DNA of 57,340 nt, taken from the NCBI GenBank assembly GCA_029550925.1, contig JAKPGL010000128.1:1-57340 (forward strand), read 5' to 3'. Made by a program: the position numbers and the translations under genes. The notes beneath the pieces are model-generated. The model saw only the letters and a list, made by a program, of their open reading frames with translations, did no database searches and had not been told where the DNA came from. This DNA comes from Planctomycetota bacterium. GTDB lineage: Bacteria; Planctomycetota; Planctomycetia; Pirellulales; Thermoguttaceae. Positions 44,060 through 54,157 of this stretch are shown piece by piece. Position 1 is the stretch's first letter, and every line of letters begins with the position of its first letter.

Positions 44060-44482
44060 CTACTCCCCGATGATTTTAATCAGCACCCGTTTGGGCCGAC
44101 GACCGTCGAATTCGCCGTAGAAAATCTGTTCCCAAGGGCCAAAGTCGAGCCGACCATTCGTAACGGCTACGACCACCTCCCGGCCCATGATTTGGCGTTT
44201 GTGATGGGCGTCGCCGTTGTCTTCTCCGGTTCGGTTGTGGTGATATGTGCTGGGCGAAGGATCGTAAGGGGCCAATTTTTCGAGCCATCGTTTATAATCC
44301 TCGTGCAGCCCCGGCTCGTCATCGTTGATGAACACACTGGCCGTAATGTGCATGGCATTGACCAGGCAAAGGCCCTCTTTGACGCCGCTCCGTTCCAAGG
44401 CGGCCTCCACCTGAGGCGTGATATTCACAAAATCCATCCGCTGCGGAATATGGAAGTTCAAATACTCGGTGTAGGACTTCAT
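44060..44482 (-). CDS. yjbQ: YjbQ/UPF0047-family protein, copy 2
   Basis: The 140-residue product begins [29 protein letters not shown] and shows the family features [42 protein letters not shown] and the C-terminal [24 protein letters not shown]. It is the longer-spaced type, with the NDDE motif, and is closer to the common archaeal and bacterial YjbQ sequences than copy 1 at 23194. GGAGAG lies nine bases before the ATG at 44482; a start at 44539 would add 19 unlikely residues. The E. coli relative has weak thiamine-phosphate synthase activity; the true role in this organism is unknown. Confidence 0.9.
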   Translation of the reverse strand: MKSYTEYLNFHIPQRMDFVNITPQVEAALERSGVKEGLCLVNAMHITASVFINDDEPGLHEDYKRWLEKLAPYDPSPSTYHHNRTGEDNGDAHHKRQIMGREVVVAVTNGRLDFGPWEQIFYGEFDGRRPKRVLIKIIGE

Positions 44483-45216
44483 CAGGTGCTCTCCTAAAGG
44501 GTGGGAACGGACCGTTTCGGAAACATGCAGAGCCGACACTCCGAAGAATGGCTCTTCAGACGCCTTGGAGGATGAAATCTATAGGCCAATACGGAGGGCG
44601 ACGCCGAACATGTCCGGTGGGATGGAACTGGAATCGTGCCTCCCTGGATTATCGAAATTCGGAGGGCTTAAGGAAACCACCCCCTGGAAAATGCACTCCT
44701 CCCCTGACGATCGGGATTTTTGGCAAGCAGAAAATGGGGGGGCCGTCCATAACGCACAATAACAATAACCCACAATAACAATATGGTGTTATGGAAATCT
44801 GCAGTTGCCCCATAGAGCAGTCCAGTGGGAGGATATCTACGCTAGAGGGGCGGGCTGTGGGTTCAATGTCCCTTTCAAGGGGGGGCAATTGAGATTTCCC
44901 TCATTCGGGGGGAAAGTTTTAAGGGGCTCTGGGTCGGGTGTTTGACAGGAAGGCTATCTTCAATTAAGGTGGAAAATAGAGTTTTTTCCAGGCTATCGGG
45001 CTTGGGAAAAGATCGGTAGGGGGTGTGAATTTCCTTCCTGATTTTCCCAGCCGAAGCCTTGGAGTCTTCATGGATCGGCTTCTCACTGAAGGGGGACCAG
45101 CGAGCCGCCGCTTGCTTCTGGAGGGTTTCCTCCGGGGGGAGCGATTGTCATAGTAATCTCAAAGGGGGACCAAGGGGGATTGAATCTGTCGGCTCTATTG
45201 CAAAGCGAGGTGTCGC
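44483..45216. other. Long intergenic region before the giant TPR gene
   Basis: A 734-bp spacer with no supportable gene. It contains repeated AACAATAAC units near 44755-44785, a short TTTTCC...GGAAAA inverted repeat at 44983-45009, and a perfect TTGACA at 44942-44947 without a good -10 partner. GAGG at about 45205 serves the TPR gene. Small open frames here have biased, non-protein composition. Confidence 0.4.
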
Positions 45217-48200
45217 ATGAAGTCCGATGCTCCTGAAGTGCCGCCCACCCAGAATTCTGCTTTTGAGCCTTCCGTCGGTGCTCAGGAGCCGACTCAGGCG
45301 GCCTCTTCGTCCGTAGAACCCGCCGGGAATGGCCCTGTGGCGGCCGGTTCGCCTGGGGGCGGCGGTCCCGCTGCGTCGGAAAGTTCCGCCGAACCAGAAA
45401 AGGAAGAAAAGGGCGGATTGCTCAAGACGGTCTGGAGGGCGGCCAGCGGGCTGGCGCCGAAACGTCTTCCCGAAGAGATTGCCCTGGAGGAGGCCGAGAA
45501 ACGGGCCGAGGGGTTTGCCAAGGAGGCATTACGAGCTTCGCAGGCGGCCATAGCGGCTCGGGAGCGGGCCCGGCAGTCGGCGGAAGAAGCGGCGCAGGAG
45601 GCTCGGAAGGCGGTTGAAGCGGCACAGGCGGCCCAGGCTGCGTTGAAAGAAGTCCATGCGGCTCGTTTGGCGTTGGCGGCGAGGCGGGCTGCGGATCGGG
45701 CGGCGGTGCGCGCGGCGGAAGAAGCGGCCCGAGGGGCGGCGGTGGAGGCGGCGAGGGAGGCGGCCGCTCGGGCCGCCGAATTGGCCGCCCAGCAGACAAC
45801 GGCTCGGGAGGCGGCGGAACGGGCCGCCCAAGAGGCGGCTTTAGAGGCGGCCCAGCGAGCCGCACGCGAACAAGCGGAATTGGCCGCCCAAGAGGCTGCC
45901 TTGCGGGCCGCCCAAAAGGCCGCGGAGGAAGCCAGCCGACAGGCCGCCTTGGAGGCAGCCGAGCGTGCCGCCCGGCAGGCCGAAGCCGCCCGCCGCGCGG
46001 AGGCCGATCGCATTGCCCGGGCTACTCGGGCGGCCAAAGCGGCCCGAGCTGCAAGGGCGGCTAAAGCCGCTCGTTTGGCCCAACGCGCCGCCGAACAAGC
46101 CGGCGTCGAATACCGTCGGCCCAAACGCCTGAATCTCAAGGTGGCCATCGGCGTTCCCGTGACGGTGGTGGTGCTTGTCATCGCCGTGATAGTGGTTCAT
46201 GGGTTCCAAGTCAGTCGTACCGCGCAAGTGATGCTGGCCAAGGCCCAACAAGCGGAACAAGAAGGCAATAAAGAAAACGCAATCCAGTATTATACGTACT
46301 ATGTGAATTATGCGCCGAAAGACGCTTCGGCCTTTAGCCGATTGGCCTTGCTGGTAGCGGATCGGCTTCGGGGGACCAGCCATCCGCGTCAATTGTGGGA
46401 GGCGTTTACCATCCTGGAGAAGGCGGCCCAACAAGAACCGGAGAATATGGAGGTGCTGCGTCGCTTGGCGGATATTTGCCAAAAGGTGGGCCGACTGGAC
46501 GACGCCGTTAGCCATCTGACCCGGCTCCGGGAGAAGTTTCCCGAGGAATCGGCTCTGGGGGTGCAATTGGGCGAGTGCCAGATTCGGTTGGAAAAATATC
46601 GGGAGGCGTTGGCAACCTTCGAACATGTGATCGCCCAGGACCCCGCCAACCTGAAAGCCTATACGGCCCTGGCCGATCTGCTGCGGGAAAAATTGCAGGA
46701 CCCTAATCGGGCCGATTCCTGGATCAACCAGATGACGGCCCGCAATCCGAAATCGGTCAAAGCGTTGGTGGAACGGGCCAAGTATTTTCATCGGTCCAAG
46801 CAATTGAACGCCGCTACGGAAGACATTCGCCGGGCGTTGGAAATGTCGCCGCAGAATGTCGAGGTGTTGGTGGCCGCGGCGGAATTCGCCATCGACAACA
46901 AAGCCTACGAAGAAGCCGGCGACTATCTGGATCGGGCGCAAGCCTTGTTTCCGGACGATGAATCCGTGCAACGGGCGCGGATGGTGCTGAACCTTTCGTT
47001 GGGCAAGACGGCCGAGGTCTTGGAACCGTTGGAGAAGCGGATTCGGGAGCAGCAGTCGTCCGATGCAATGGACCTGCTCACGGTGGCGGACCTGCACCTG
47101 AAACAAGGGGATTTGAAGAAGGCCCGCGAAACGATCAAAAAGATGCGCGACGCCGGGTTCCGCGAGGAAATCTTGGACTTCTTTGAGGCCCGCGCCGAGG
47201 CGGCCGAAGGCAAATGGCGTGAAGCTGTTTACAAACTCGAACGTCTGCGCCCGAAAGTGGTGGGCTGGCCGGAATTCCTGACCCATGTCGATCTGTTTCT
47301 TGGGGCTTGTTACGAGCAGTTGCGGTTGCCCGACCGGCAATTGGCGATTTATCGAGGTCTTTTAGACCGTAATCCCAGCCTGCAACCGGCCCAGGCGGGC
47401 TATGCAGTGGCGCTGTTCCGATTGGGCAAATTGGACGAAGCCGCCCGGGAGTTCGCCGCTTTGGAAAAGAGCATGGGCGAAGCAGAGTTCCTCCAGACGC
47501 CCGCACTGCGAAACGCCCTGTTCCAACTGATCGTCGCTCGCACCCTTCAGCAGCCGGAAACGGCGCGCGATTGGTCGGAGCTGGAGAAATATGTGGAGCG
47601 ACTTTCGAAGGTCGAAGGGGTGGACGCGGCCCAACTGGCCCTTATGCAGGCCGAAGTCCTTTCCAAAAAGGGCGACAACGCCAAAGCCCAGCAACTCATT
47701 CAAGCCCAACTGGATAAGTATCCGAAGGATGTGGGATTGTGGACTGCGGCGATCAAACTAGCCGCCATGTTGCAGACGCCCCAGGAGGCCCTTCGGACGG
47801 CCGAACAAGCCCGCTCGGCCTGCGGCGATGATGTTACGTTGCGCCTGACCATCGCGGAGTTGGCCGTTCAACTGCCCGCCGAGGAAGCCGCCAAACGGCT
47901 CACCTCCTTAGCCGCCGGCGAAGAAGGCCTCTCGGAATTCGAAAAGGTCCGATTGTGGCGGGGTTTGGGGGCCTGCTGGTATCGGCTTCGGGACCGCCAG
48001 AAGGCCTACGCGTATTGGCAGAAAGTGGCCCAGTCGTCGCTTCGGGACCCGCAGATATTCCTGGTCCTTTTCGAATTGGCTCGGGAGGGAGAGGATGAGG
48101 CCCGGATGACCGAGGCCCTGGAAATGGTGAAAAAATATCTGGGCAGCCGATCTACCGAGGCCATCTATTGCGAGGCGTCGATGATGGTCTGGCAGGCGCA

Positions 48201-50361
48201 GCGGGGACAACTGGACAAAAAGGCCCTCATCGAGGCCAAGCAGCGGCTTCGGGAAGCGGGGCTGGAACGACCGGCTTGGCATGAAATTCCGCGGCTCGAA
48301 GCGGAGATTGCCCTGTTGGAGAACAAACCGGACGACGCCATCACGCTGCTGCGCAAGGCTTCGGAACTGGGGCCGTTGAGTCCGGTCCATGCGGGCCAGT
48401 TGGTCCAATTGCTCTTTGCCCGGGGTCGGTATGAAGAGGCCCGGGAGGTGATCAATCGGCTTGGCCCATCGGTGCAAACGTTTCTATTCTTGAAACGCAT
48501 CGAAGCGGAGATCAACCTCCGATTGGGCGACTTCCCGCAGGCGTTGGCCAAGGCCGCCGAAGCCGTCCAAAACTCCAACCAGCCGGGCGATTTCCTCTGG
48601 TACGGCGAATTGTTGGTCCGAAGCCGCAAGCTCGACGAAGCCCTCGCCCAGTTCCGCAAAGCGGTCCAACTCGACCCGAAAATCCCGCAGGGTTGGATCG
48701 CCCTGGTCGCCGTGCTGATGGAGACCAACCAAAAAGACGAAGCCCTTCGGACCATCCGCCAAGCACAGGCCAGCCTACCGGAAGACGAAGTTCCGCTGGC
48801 CCTGGCCCAGTGTTACCATCTGGTGGGCGATCTGAGCCAGGCGGAACAATACTATCTGACCGCCCTGCAACAAGCGCCGGAGAACCTGGGCGTGCTTCGA
48901 GCGACGGCCCGGTTCTACATGCTGACCGGCCAAAGCGAAGAAGCCAAACGCTACCTGGCCCAGATATTGACCCTGGCGGGTCGGGACCCGGAAAAACATC
49001 GTCTCGAGCTGGCCGAAGGCCGACGTTGGTTGGCCCGCGTCTTGGCCGCCGAGGGCGATTGGCGTCAGGTCCGGCAGGCGTTGGCCCTGTTGGACCGAAA
49101 CGCCGAGAAGGGCCAATTGCCTCTGGATGACCTCCGCTTGAAGGCCGCCATCTTGGCTTCCCGACCGGATCGGCAGTCCCGGTTGAAGGCCATTGAACTG
49201 CTGGAACAAATCCGCTCCGAGCATCAGAAATCCTTCTCTGCCCAGGAATTTTTCGCCCTGGCCCAACTCTACGAACAAACCAACCAGTGGATAACCGCCC
49301 AAGGCATGATGCGGGAATTGGTGCTGAAAAATCCCAAGGAGCCGCAGTTCTTGGCCGCCTATGTCCAAATGATGCTCAAGCATGACACCCCGCTGAATGC
49401 AGTGGAGTTCACGCTGGCCAAACTGGAACAACTGGCTCCGGAAACCCCGATCACGAAAATTCTCCGCGCCCGGGTGCTGATGAAAAAAGGCCAAGCCGCC
49501 GAGGGCGTCCAGTTGCTCAAGTCCTTGCTGCCCGCTCAATTGCCGCCGGAGCAGGTGCGGAACCTGGCCCAATTGGTCTCGGTCTTGGAAGAGCACGGCC
49601 AGATCGACGCCGCCAAACAACTCCTCCAGCAATACGCCGCCCAGCAGCCGGGGGCAATGTTGGTATTGGCCAATTTCCTCGGCAAACATGGGACCGCCCA
49701 AGAGGCGTTGGCATGGGTCGAAAAGGTGTTGCCCCAGACGCCGCCGGGCGCTCTGTTGCCGGTGGTCATCAATATCCTGACCGAACAGCGCAAGAAGGGC
49801 GCCCTGTCGCCGGAAGTGTTCCAGAAAGTGCGGCCTTGGTTCGTCAAGGCGGCTGAGGAAGCCCCCGGCTCGAAAGTCGTCCAGCTCCACTTGGCCTCGT
49901 TGGCCGATCTGCAAGACGATTACGCCGAACAAATCCGTCTCTATCGGGAGTTCCTCCGCCGGGACGATGTGCGAGACCGGGAAAAGGCCGTCGTCTGGAA
50001 CAACCTGGCGTTTCTATTGGCGGCCGAGGGAAAACAACCCGAAGAGGCCCTTCGGTTCATCGAACAGGCTATTGAAATCATGGGGCCTGTGCCTGAACTG
50101 CTGGATACTCGTGGGGTGGCCCTGTTGGCCGCCGGCAAACCCAAGGAAGCCTTGGCCGACTTGAACCAGGCCGTCCAGGAAGCCCCCTCCGGCGTTATGT
50201 ATTTCCATCGGGCTTTGGTCCACCAGGCGCTAAAGGACATGCGATCCGCCGCCGCGGACCTGCAACGGGCGCAGGAAAACTACCAGCTCACCTATGAGCA
50301 AATCCCCAAAATCGAACGCGATAGCTATAACAAGCTGTTGGCCGCCCTGAAAACTCCTTGA
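45217..50361 (+). CDS. Giant Ala-rich TPR membrane protein
   Basis: The 1714-residue product starts at an ATG behind GCGAGGTGTCGC. Residues 1-75 are disordered (Pro/Ser/Glu-rich). Residues 75-300 form a very Ala-rich region with repeated AARxAA and EAAxxAAR units, probably a long helix or coiled coil. A single membrane helix is at about 309-330 (VAIGVPVTVVVLVIAVIVV). From residue 340 to the end there is a continuous array of TPR-like helical hairpins (A-x-x-x-x-G-x-x-x-x-A patterns: AEQEGNKENAIQYYTYYVNY, LQPAQAGYAVALFRLGKLDEA, TGQSEEAKRYLAQIL). The topology is N-inside Ala helix, then a large TPR solenoid outside the cytoplasm. The TPR part could anchor many partners. Function unknown. Confidence 0.9.
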   Translation: MKSDAPEVPPTQNSAFEPSVGAQEPTQAASSSVEPAGNGPVAAGSPGGGGPAASESSAEPEKEEKGGLLKTVWRAASGLAPKRLPEEIALEEAEKRAEGFAKEALRASQAAIAARERARQSAEEAAQEARKAVEAAQAAQAALKEVHAARLALAARRAADRAAVRAAEEAARGAAVEAAREAAARAAELAAQQTTAREAAERAAQEAALEAAQRAAREQAELAAQEAALRAAQKAAEEASRQAALEAAERAARQAEAARRAEADRIARATRAAKAARAARAAKAARLAQRAAEQAGVEYRRPKRLNLKVAIGVPVTVVVLVIAVIVVHGFQVSRTAQVMLAKAQQAEQEGNKENAIQYYTYYVNYAPKDASAFSRLALLVADRLRGTSHPRQLWEAFTILEKAAQQEPENMEVLRRLADICQKVGRLDDAVSHLTRLREKFPEESALGVQLGECQIRLEKYREALATFEHVIAQDPANLKAYTALADLLREKLQDPNRADSWINQMTARNPKSVKALVERAKYFHRSKQLNAATEDIRRALEMSPQNVEVLVAAAEFAIDNKAYEEAGDYLDRAQALFPDDESVQRARMVLNLSLGKTAEVLEPLEKRIREQQSSDAMDLLTVADLHLKQGDLKKARETIKKMRDAGFREEILDFFEARAEAAEGKWREAVYKLERLRPKVVGWPEFLTHVDLFLGACYEQLRLPDRQLAIYRGLLDRNPSLQPAQAGYAVALFRLGKLDEAAREFAALEKSMGEAEFLQTPALRNALFQLIVARTLQQPETARDWSELEKYVERLSKVEGVDAAQLALMQAEVLSKKGDNAKAQQLIQAQLDKYPKDVGLWTAAIKLAAMLQTPQEALRTAEQARSACGDDVTLRLTIAELAVQLPAEEAAKRLTSLAAGEEGLSEFEKVRLWRGLGACWYRLRDRQKAYAYWQKVAQSSLRDPQIFLVLFELAREGEDEARMTEALEMVKKYLGSRSTEAIYCEASMMVWQAQRGQLDKKALIEAKQRLREAGLERPAWHEIPRLEAEIALLENKPDDAITLLRKASELGPLSPVHAGQLVQLLFARGRYEEAREVINRLGPSVQTFLFLKRIEAEINLRLGDFPQALAKAAEAVQNSNQPGDFLWYGELLVRSRKLDEALAQFRKAVQLDPKIPQGWIALVAVLMETNQKDEALRTIRQAQASLPEDEVPLALAQCYHLVGDLSQAEQYYLTALQQAPENLGVLRATARFYMLTGQSEEAKRYLAQILTLAGRDPEKHRLELAEGRRWLARVLAAEGDWRQVRQALALLDRNAEKGQLPLDDLRLKAAILASRPDRQSRLKAIELLEQIRSEHQKSFSAQEFFALAQLYEQTNQWITAQGMMRELVLKNPKEPQFLAAYVQMMLKHDTPLNAVEFTLAKLEQLAPETPITKILRARVLMKKGQAAEGVQLLKSLLPAQLPPEQVRNLAQLVSVLEEHGQIDAAKQLLQQYAAQQPGAMLVLANFLGKHGTAQEALAWVEKVLPQTPPGALLPVVINILTEQRKKGALSPEVFQKVRPWFVKAAEEAPGSKVVQLHLASLADLQDDYAEQIRLYREFLRRDDVRDREKAVVWNNLAFLLAAEGKQPEEALRFIEQAIEIMGPVPELLDTRGVALLAAGKPKEALADLNQAVQEAPSGVMYFHRALVHQALKDMRSAAADLQRAQENYQLTYEQIPKIERDSYNKLLAALKTP

Positions 50362-50670
50362 TCTCTCTCCTGCCGGGGAAAAGTCCGCCCTCTTGCGTCT
50401 CCGGGAAACATCGTCTAATGTGGCGTTATGTTCGGTGCGCCCGGAGAGGCCGCCGCTAGGAGACGACCGACTGGTACGGCTGGCTTGTCCCGCAGTGGAA
50501 GACGCGTTACCCATGGGGACTCCCCGCCGGGAGGCGGAAGACCGGTTCTCTTCTCCGGGGCTTCTCCGCATTAGGCGCCAAGAAACCCATCCTTTCTCTT
50601 TTTCGCGTGTTGGGATATTTACCAACCGTTGGAGGATCGTTGGACCGCTGGAGTATCGGAGATCGGGGCG
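50362..50670. other. Intergenic region before dprA
   Basis: A 309-bp gap. I see no gene, promoter pair or repeat of note; several weak CCGGGG/CCCCGG inverted pairs occur, for instance around 50530-50570. Confidence 0.4.
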
Positions 50671-51873
50671 ATGAGCCGTCGAGACGGCGAAACAGCAGAA
50701 CGTCTTTCCCCGGAGAGATCGCTCGAAACAGATACCGCCCCTCCGTCCGAAGGACCTTCGGACGGAGACGAGCAGGCCAAGCTGTTTGACGAATTGGCAT
50801 TGGCTTTGGTGCGCGGGGTGGGGCCTCGGACGCGGCGAAAACTTTTGGACTATTTCGGCGACGCCGCAGCGGTCCTTGGGGCTTCCGTAGAAAAATTGCA
50901 ACAAGTCCCTGATGTGGGGCCGAAGTTGGCCGCCGCCGTTCAGGCTGCTCAGGATCGGCGCGAGGCCCGGCAAGTGTTCGCCTTGTGTCAGCAGCAGGGA
51001 GTAAAGCTCGTTTTACAAACCGACCCGGCCTATCCCGAATTGCTCAAGCAGATCGCCGATCCGCCGGGGGTGCTTTTTGTGCGGGGGGAGGTCTTGCCGA
51101 GAGACCAGATCGCTGTGGCCATTGTAGGAACTCGGCATCCGAGTTTGTACGGGCTTCGGCAGGCGGAGCGATTGGCCGCCAGCTTGGCCCGGGCGGGGGT
51201 AACGATCATTAGCGGCCTGGCCCGCGGCATTGATGCGGCGGCCCATCGGGGCGCATTGGGCGCCGGCGGCCGAACGTTGGCGGTGCTGGCCAACGGAGTG
51301 TTGGACATTTACCCACCAGAACATCAGCAGCTAGCCGAGCAGATCGTCGCCCAAGGCGCCCTGGTCAGCGAGGCCCCGCCGGGCGCAGAACCATTGCCGG
51401 GGACGTTTCCGCAGCGGAATCGGCTCATCAGCGGGTTGTCGCTCGGCGTGGTGGTGGTCGAAGCGCCGCTGCGATCCGGGGCCTTGATCACCGCCCGCCA
51501 CGCCGCCGAACAAGGTCGAGAAGTCTTCGCCGTGCCCGGACGGGTCGATGAACGCACCTCCCACGGTTGCCATCGGTTGATCCGCGACGGGGCCAAACTG
51601 GTCGAATCGGCCGACGATATTCTGGAAGAACTCGGGCCGCTGGTCCAACCGACGGTAAGAGAAGATGGCCGAACACTCCGCCATCCAGGGGAACTGCTGC
51701 TGAATCCTACCGAAGAAACCGTCCTGGAGGCCGTGGGCGTGGATCCGACGGAAATCGACCAGATCGTCCGCTGCACCGGATTGCCGGTCCCCCGAGTTTT
51801 GGCCGCCCTCAGTGCGCTGGAGATGCGTCATCTGATCCGGCGGCTGAGCGGCGGCGCGGTCGTCCGCCGGTAG
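50671..51873 (+). CDS. dprA: DNA processing protein DprA
   Basis: DprA binds incoming single-stranded DNA and loads RecA during natural transformation. The 400-residue protein has an N-terminal SAM/helix-hairpin-helix-like part ([27 protein letters not shown]) and the Rossmann-like DprA core: [79 protein letters not shown] winged-helix C-terminal end ([28 protein letters not shown]) follows. ATG 50671 has a GGGG stretch before it; a TTG at 50629 is in frame. Natural competence genes other than dprA were not seen in the window. Confidence 0.93.
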   Translation: MSRRDGETAERLSPERSLETDTAPPSEGPSDGDEQAKLFDELALALVRGVGPRTRRKLLDYFGDAAAVLGASVEKLQQVPDVGPKLAAAVQAAQDRREARQVFALCQQQGVKLVLQTDPAYPELLKQIADPPGVLFVRGEVLPRDQIAVAIVGTRHPSLYGLRQAERLAASLARAGVTIISGLARGIDAAAHRGALGAGGRTLAVLANGVLDIYPPEHQQLAEQIVAQGALVSEAPPGAEPLPGTFPQRNRLISGLSLGVVVVEAPLRSGALITARHAAEQGREVFAVPGRVDERTSHGCHRLIRDGAKLVESADDILEELGPLVQPTVREDGRTLRHPGELLLNPTEETVLEAVGVDPTEIDQIVRCTGLPVPRVLAALSALEMRHLIRRLSGGAVVRR

Positions 51874-51904
51874 GCGCTCACCGCATCCGGCGGCTGAATC
51901 CCCA

Positions 51905-52437
51905 TCAACTTTTTTGCGCCTGTTGGCCGAGCTGGGCCTGCAAACCGGCGTGGGCGGCGCGGACCTTTTCGACAAGCTCTTGCTTAAACCGGAGGAGTTT
52001 TTCCTGCAACTCCGGCTGGCCGAGGGCGAGAATCTGGACCGCCAAAAGCCCGGCGTTGCGCGGCCCGCCGGAATTGGTCCCCACCACGGCCACCGGCACA
52101 TCGCCCGGCATCTGGACCATCGAAAGGAGCGAATCCAAGCCGCCGGCCAGTTCCGTCGGCACGGGGATGCCGATGACCGGCAGGATGGTATGAGCGGCCA
52201 GGACGCCGGCCAGATGGGCCGCTCCGCGGCTGCGGCAATCAGCACTTTTACGCCTCGTGAGGCGGCCCGGCTGGCGTACTCCGCCACATCGCCGGGCGTC
52301 CGATGGGCGCTCATCACCGAGACCTCATACGGCACGCCAAACTGCTCTAGCACCTCGGCCGCACCGCGAACCTTCGGCCAATCGTTCGCACTGCCCATCA
52401 CAATCCCTACCCGTACGTCCTGGGGCTGCTTCGTCAT
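51905..52437 (-). pseudogene. purE: purE with a one-base frameshift
   Basis: N5-carboxyaminoimidazole ribonucleotide mutase (PurE) acts in purine synthesis. The first part reads normally from ATG 52437: [40 protein letters not shown] ending KVLIAAAA. The next expected residues ([30 protein letters not shown], the catalytic GGAAHL motif) are present but in another frame, running to a stop at 51905. At about 52222-52230 the sequence GCCGCAGCCGCGGAGC lacks one base compared with the expected GCC GCA GCC GGC GGA GC. The product would be cut short and then read into nonsense. It is either a real loss, a strain polymorphism, or an assembly error; the remainder is intact. Confidence 0.85.
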
Positions 52438-52601
52438 GTTTTTTCGTCCCATAAGGGGTTCGTAAAGAAGACGTTATTCCTGCAAAAACATTATTCCTGA
52501 TTTTTACGGAGACCTCCTCCTCCCCGGCGTCTGCGAAGAGGCGGAAATGCGGCACTGCCACTTTTCGCGGGGATGACAGGATACTCCGTTCGGCGGAAAA
52601 C

Positions 52602-53714
52602 TCAAGCGGCTTCAAAGCAAGGATTATAGGGCAAGGCAAAGGTTTCGGCCACTGCTCGGTTAGTGAGTTCTCCCTGGAAAATGTTGATGGCCGAGGCGAT
52701 TGGGGGGAGTTTTTCCGCCGCTTTCGGCAGTCCGAGGCGGGCAATCTGCAAGGCCCACGGCAAGGTAACATTACACAAGGCGAAGGTGCTGGTTCGGCCC
52801 ACCGCACCTGGAATGTTAGCCACACAATAATGCACGACCTCCTCCACAATATAGGTGGGGTTGCTATGGGTGGTGGGTCGGCTTGTTTCCACGCAGCCGC
52901 CTTGGTCGATCGATACATCGACAATCACTGCGCCGGGTTTCATCAGCCGAAGGTCCTCGGCCCGAACCAACCAGGGGGCTTTAGCGCCGGGAACCAACAC
53001 GGCGCCGATGACCAGGTCCGCCCGGGCCAGCAAGGACCGCACCGTATGGCGATCGCAAAATACCTGGACCACATTGGGCGGCATAATATCGTCCAGATAC
53101 CGCAGCCGATCCAGATCGATGTCCAATATCCAAATGGTGGCGCCGAAACCGGCGGCCACTTTGGCCGCATTCGTGCCGACCACGCCGCCGCCCAGAATCA
53201 ATACCTCGGCGGGCGGTACGCCCGGCACTCCGCCCAGCAGGATGCCCCGGCCCATTTGCGGCCGCTCCAGATATTTGGCCCCCTCCTGGATGCTCATCCG
53301 ACCGGCCACCTCGCTCATCGGCACGAGCAGAGGAAGCCGTCCGTTCCTATCCCGAAGCGTTTCATAAGCTACGGCAGTAGCCCCGCTAGCGAGGAACGAT
53401 TCGGTCAGTTCCCGATCGGCGGCAAAATGGAAATAGGCAAACACAATTTGCCCGCGACGCAGCAGCCGGATTTCCGAAGGCTGCGGCTCTTTGACTTTAA
53501 GGATCATCTCCGCCCGAGCGTAGATTTGTTCGGCGGAGGGTACTAGTTCGGCGCCGTGTTGGAGGTATTCTTGGTCGGAAATCCCCGAACCCAATCCCGC
53601 GCCGGCTTCCACCAGCACTGTATGACCCGCTTGGGTCAGTTCTTCCACCCCCACGGGAAGGATCCCCACTCGGTATTCATCTTGTTTGATCTCTTTGGGG
53701 ATGCCGATGATCAT
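52602..53714 (-). CDS. ald: Alanine dehydrogenase
   Basis: The enzyme interconverts alanine and pyruvate plus ammonia with NAD. The 370-residue length is standard. It starts MIIGIPKEIKQDEYRVGILPVGVEEL, has the catalytic lysine in MILKVKEPQ and histidine in FAYFHFA, and the nucleotide-binding EVLILGGGVVGTNAAKVAAGFGA. The following SRPTTHSNPTY and NIPGAVGRTSTFALCNVTLPWA segments are also conserved. ATG 53714 is preceded by AAGGGCCGAGGT. A longer start at 53801 adds hydrophobic residues unlike the family. It is single-gene, convergent with dprA across purE. Confidence 0.95.
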   Translation of the reverse strand: MIIGIPKEIKQDEYRVGILPVGVEELTQAGHTVLVEAGAGLGSGISDQEYLQHGAELVPSAEQIYARAEMILKVKEPQPSEIRLLRRGQIVFAYFHFAADRELTESFLASGATAVAYETLRDRNGRLPLLVPMSEVAGRMSIQEGAKYLERPQMGRGILLGGVPGVPPAEVLILGGGVVGTNAAKVAAGFGATIWILDIDLDRLRYLDDIMPPNVVQVFCDRHTVRSLLARADLVIGAVLVPGAKAPWLVRAEDLRLMKPGAVIVDVSIDQGGCVETSRPTTHSNPTYIVEEVVHYCVANIPGAVGRTSTFALCNVTLPWALQIARLGLPKAAEKLPPIASAINIFQGELTNRAVAETFALPYNPCFEAA

Positions 53715-54157
53715 ACCTCGGCCCTTTCTGAGAAGACAGGGAATACAGGAAACCCTAAAAAACCAAAAAGAATGCGTAAACAGGAGAAGTTTTGTCTCCA
53801 CTGGGATTGAACCTCAGTCCTGTATCCGGTATATTAACTTAGTTCCGTTTCGGTGGACAGGGATGCCTCTTTTTACAGGGTAAAAAGGGAGTTTTTTGCC
53901 TCTCTTAGCGCCCATGGCGGAGACGCTCCCCAGGGGGGGCCGTGAGCGAACTCGGGGCGCTGGTGGACCCTACAAAGGAGGAGTTATATTGCCCCCTTGG
54001 ATGTGGCCTTAGTCTGTGAGACGGTACTTACAACGGTAAGTGATCGGGCAATCGGGAACCAAGCCAGTCTGGACAGACGGGGTTACAAACCAGTCGCTCG
54101 CCGCCGCTCCCGCTGAACTCCAGAACGGTTTTTTTGGTTTGACGAAAGGAATCCCTC
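53715..54157. other. Divergent region between ald and gyrA
   Basis: A 443-bp spacer. It contains an 8- to 9-bp stem of TTTTTAC/GTAAAAA type followed by TTTTTT near 53865-53898, looking like an intrinsic terminator on the plus strand although no plus-strand gene precedes it. The AAGCCAGTCTGGACAGACGGGGTTAC repeat (54061-54086) also lies here. I found no structured RNA family. A tRNA-like stretch near 53810 failed to fold. Confidence 0.4.
54061..54086. repeat. Arm of the CCGTCTGTC dispersed motif
   Basis: The segment matches the right arm of the 16631-16681 hairpin, including the preceding AAGCCAGTCTG. Here the left arm is missing. It contains a small internal palindrome, GTCTGGACAGAC. It stands about 75 bp before the gyrA start. 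Confidence 0.6.

Noticed and set aside
44942-44970. Promoter with perfect TTGACA for the TPR gene
   Set aside because: The best -10 partner at normal spacing matches only three of six positions.
45841-47340. Long minus-strand frame opposite the TPR gene
   Set aside because: The TPR protein is strongly protein-like over the same region; the antisense product has no recognisable features.
53800-53860. tRNA-like stretch with GGTTCAATC on the minus strand
   Set aside because: The T-arm does not pair and no acceptor or anticodon stem could be formed.
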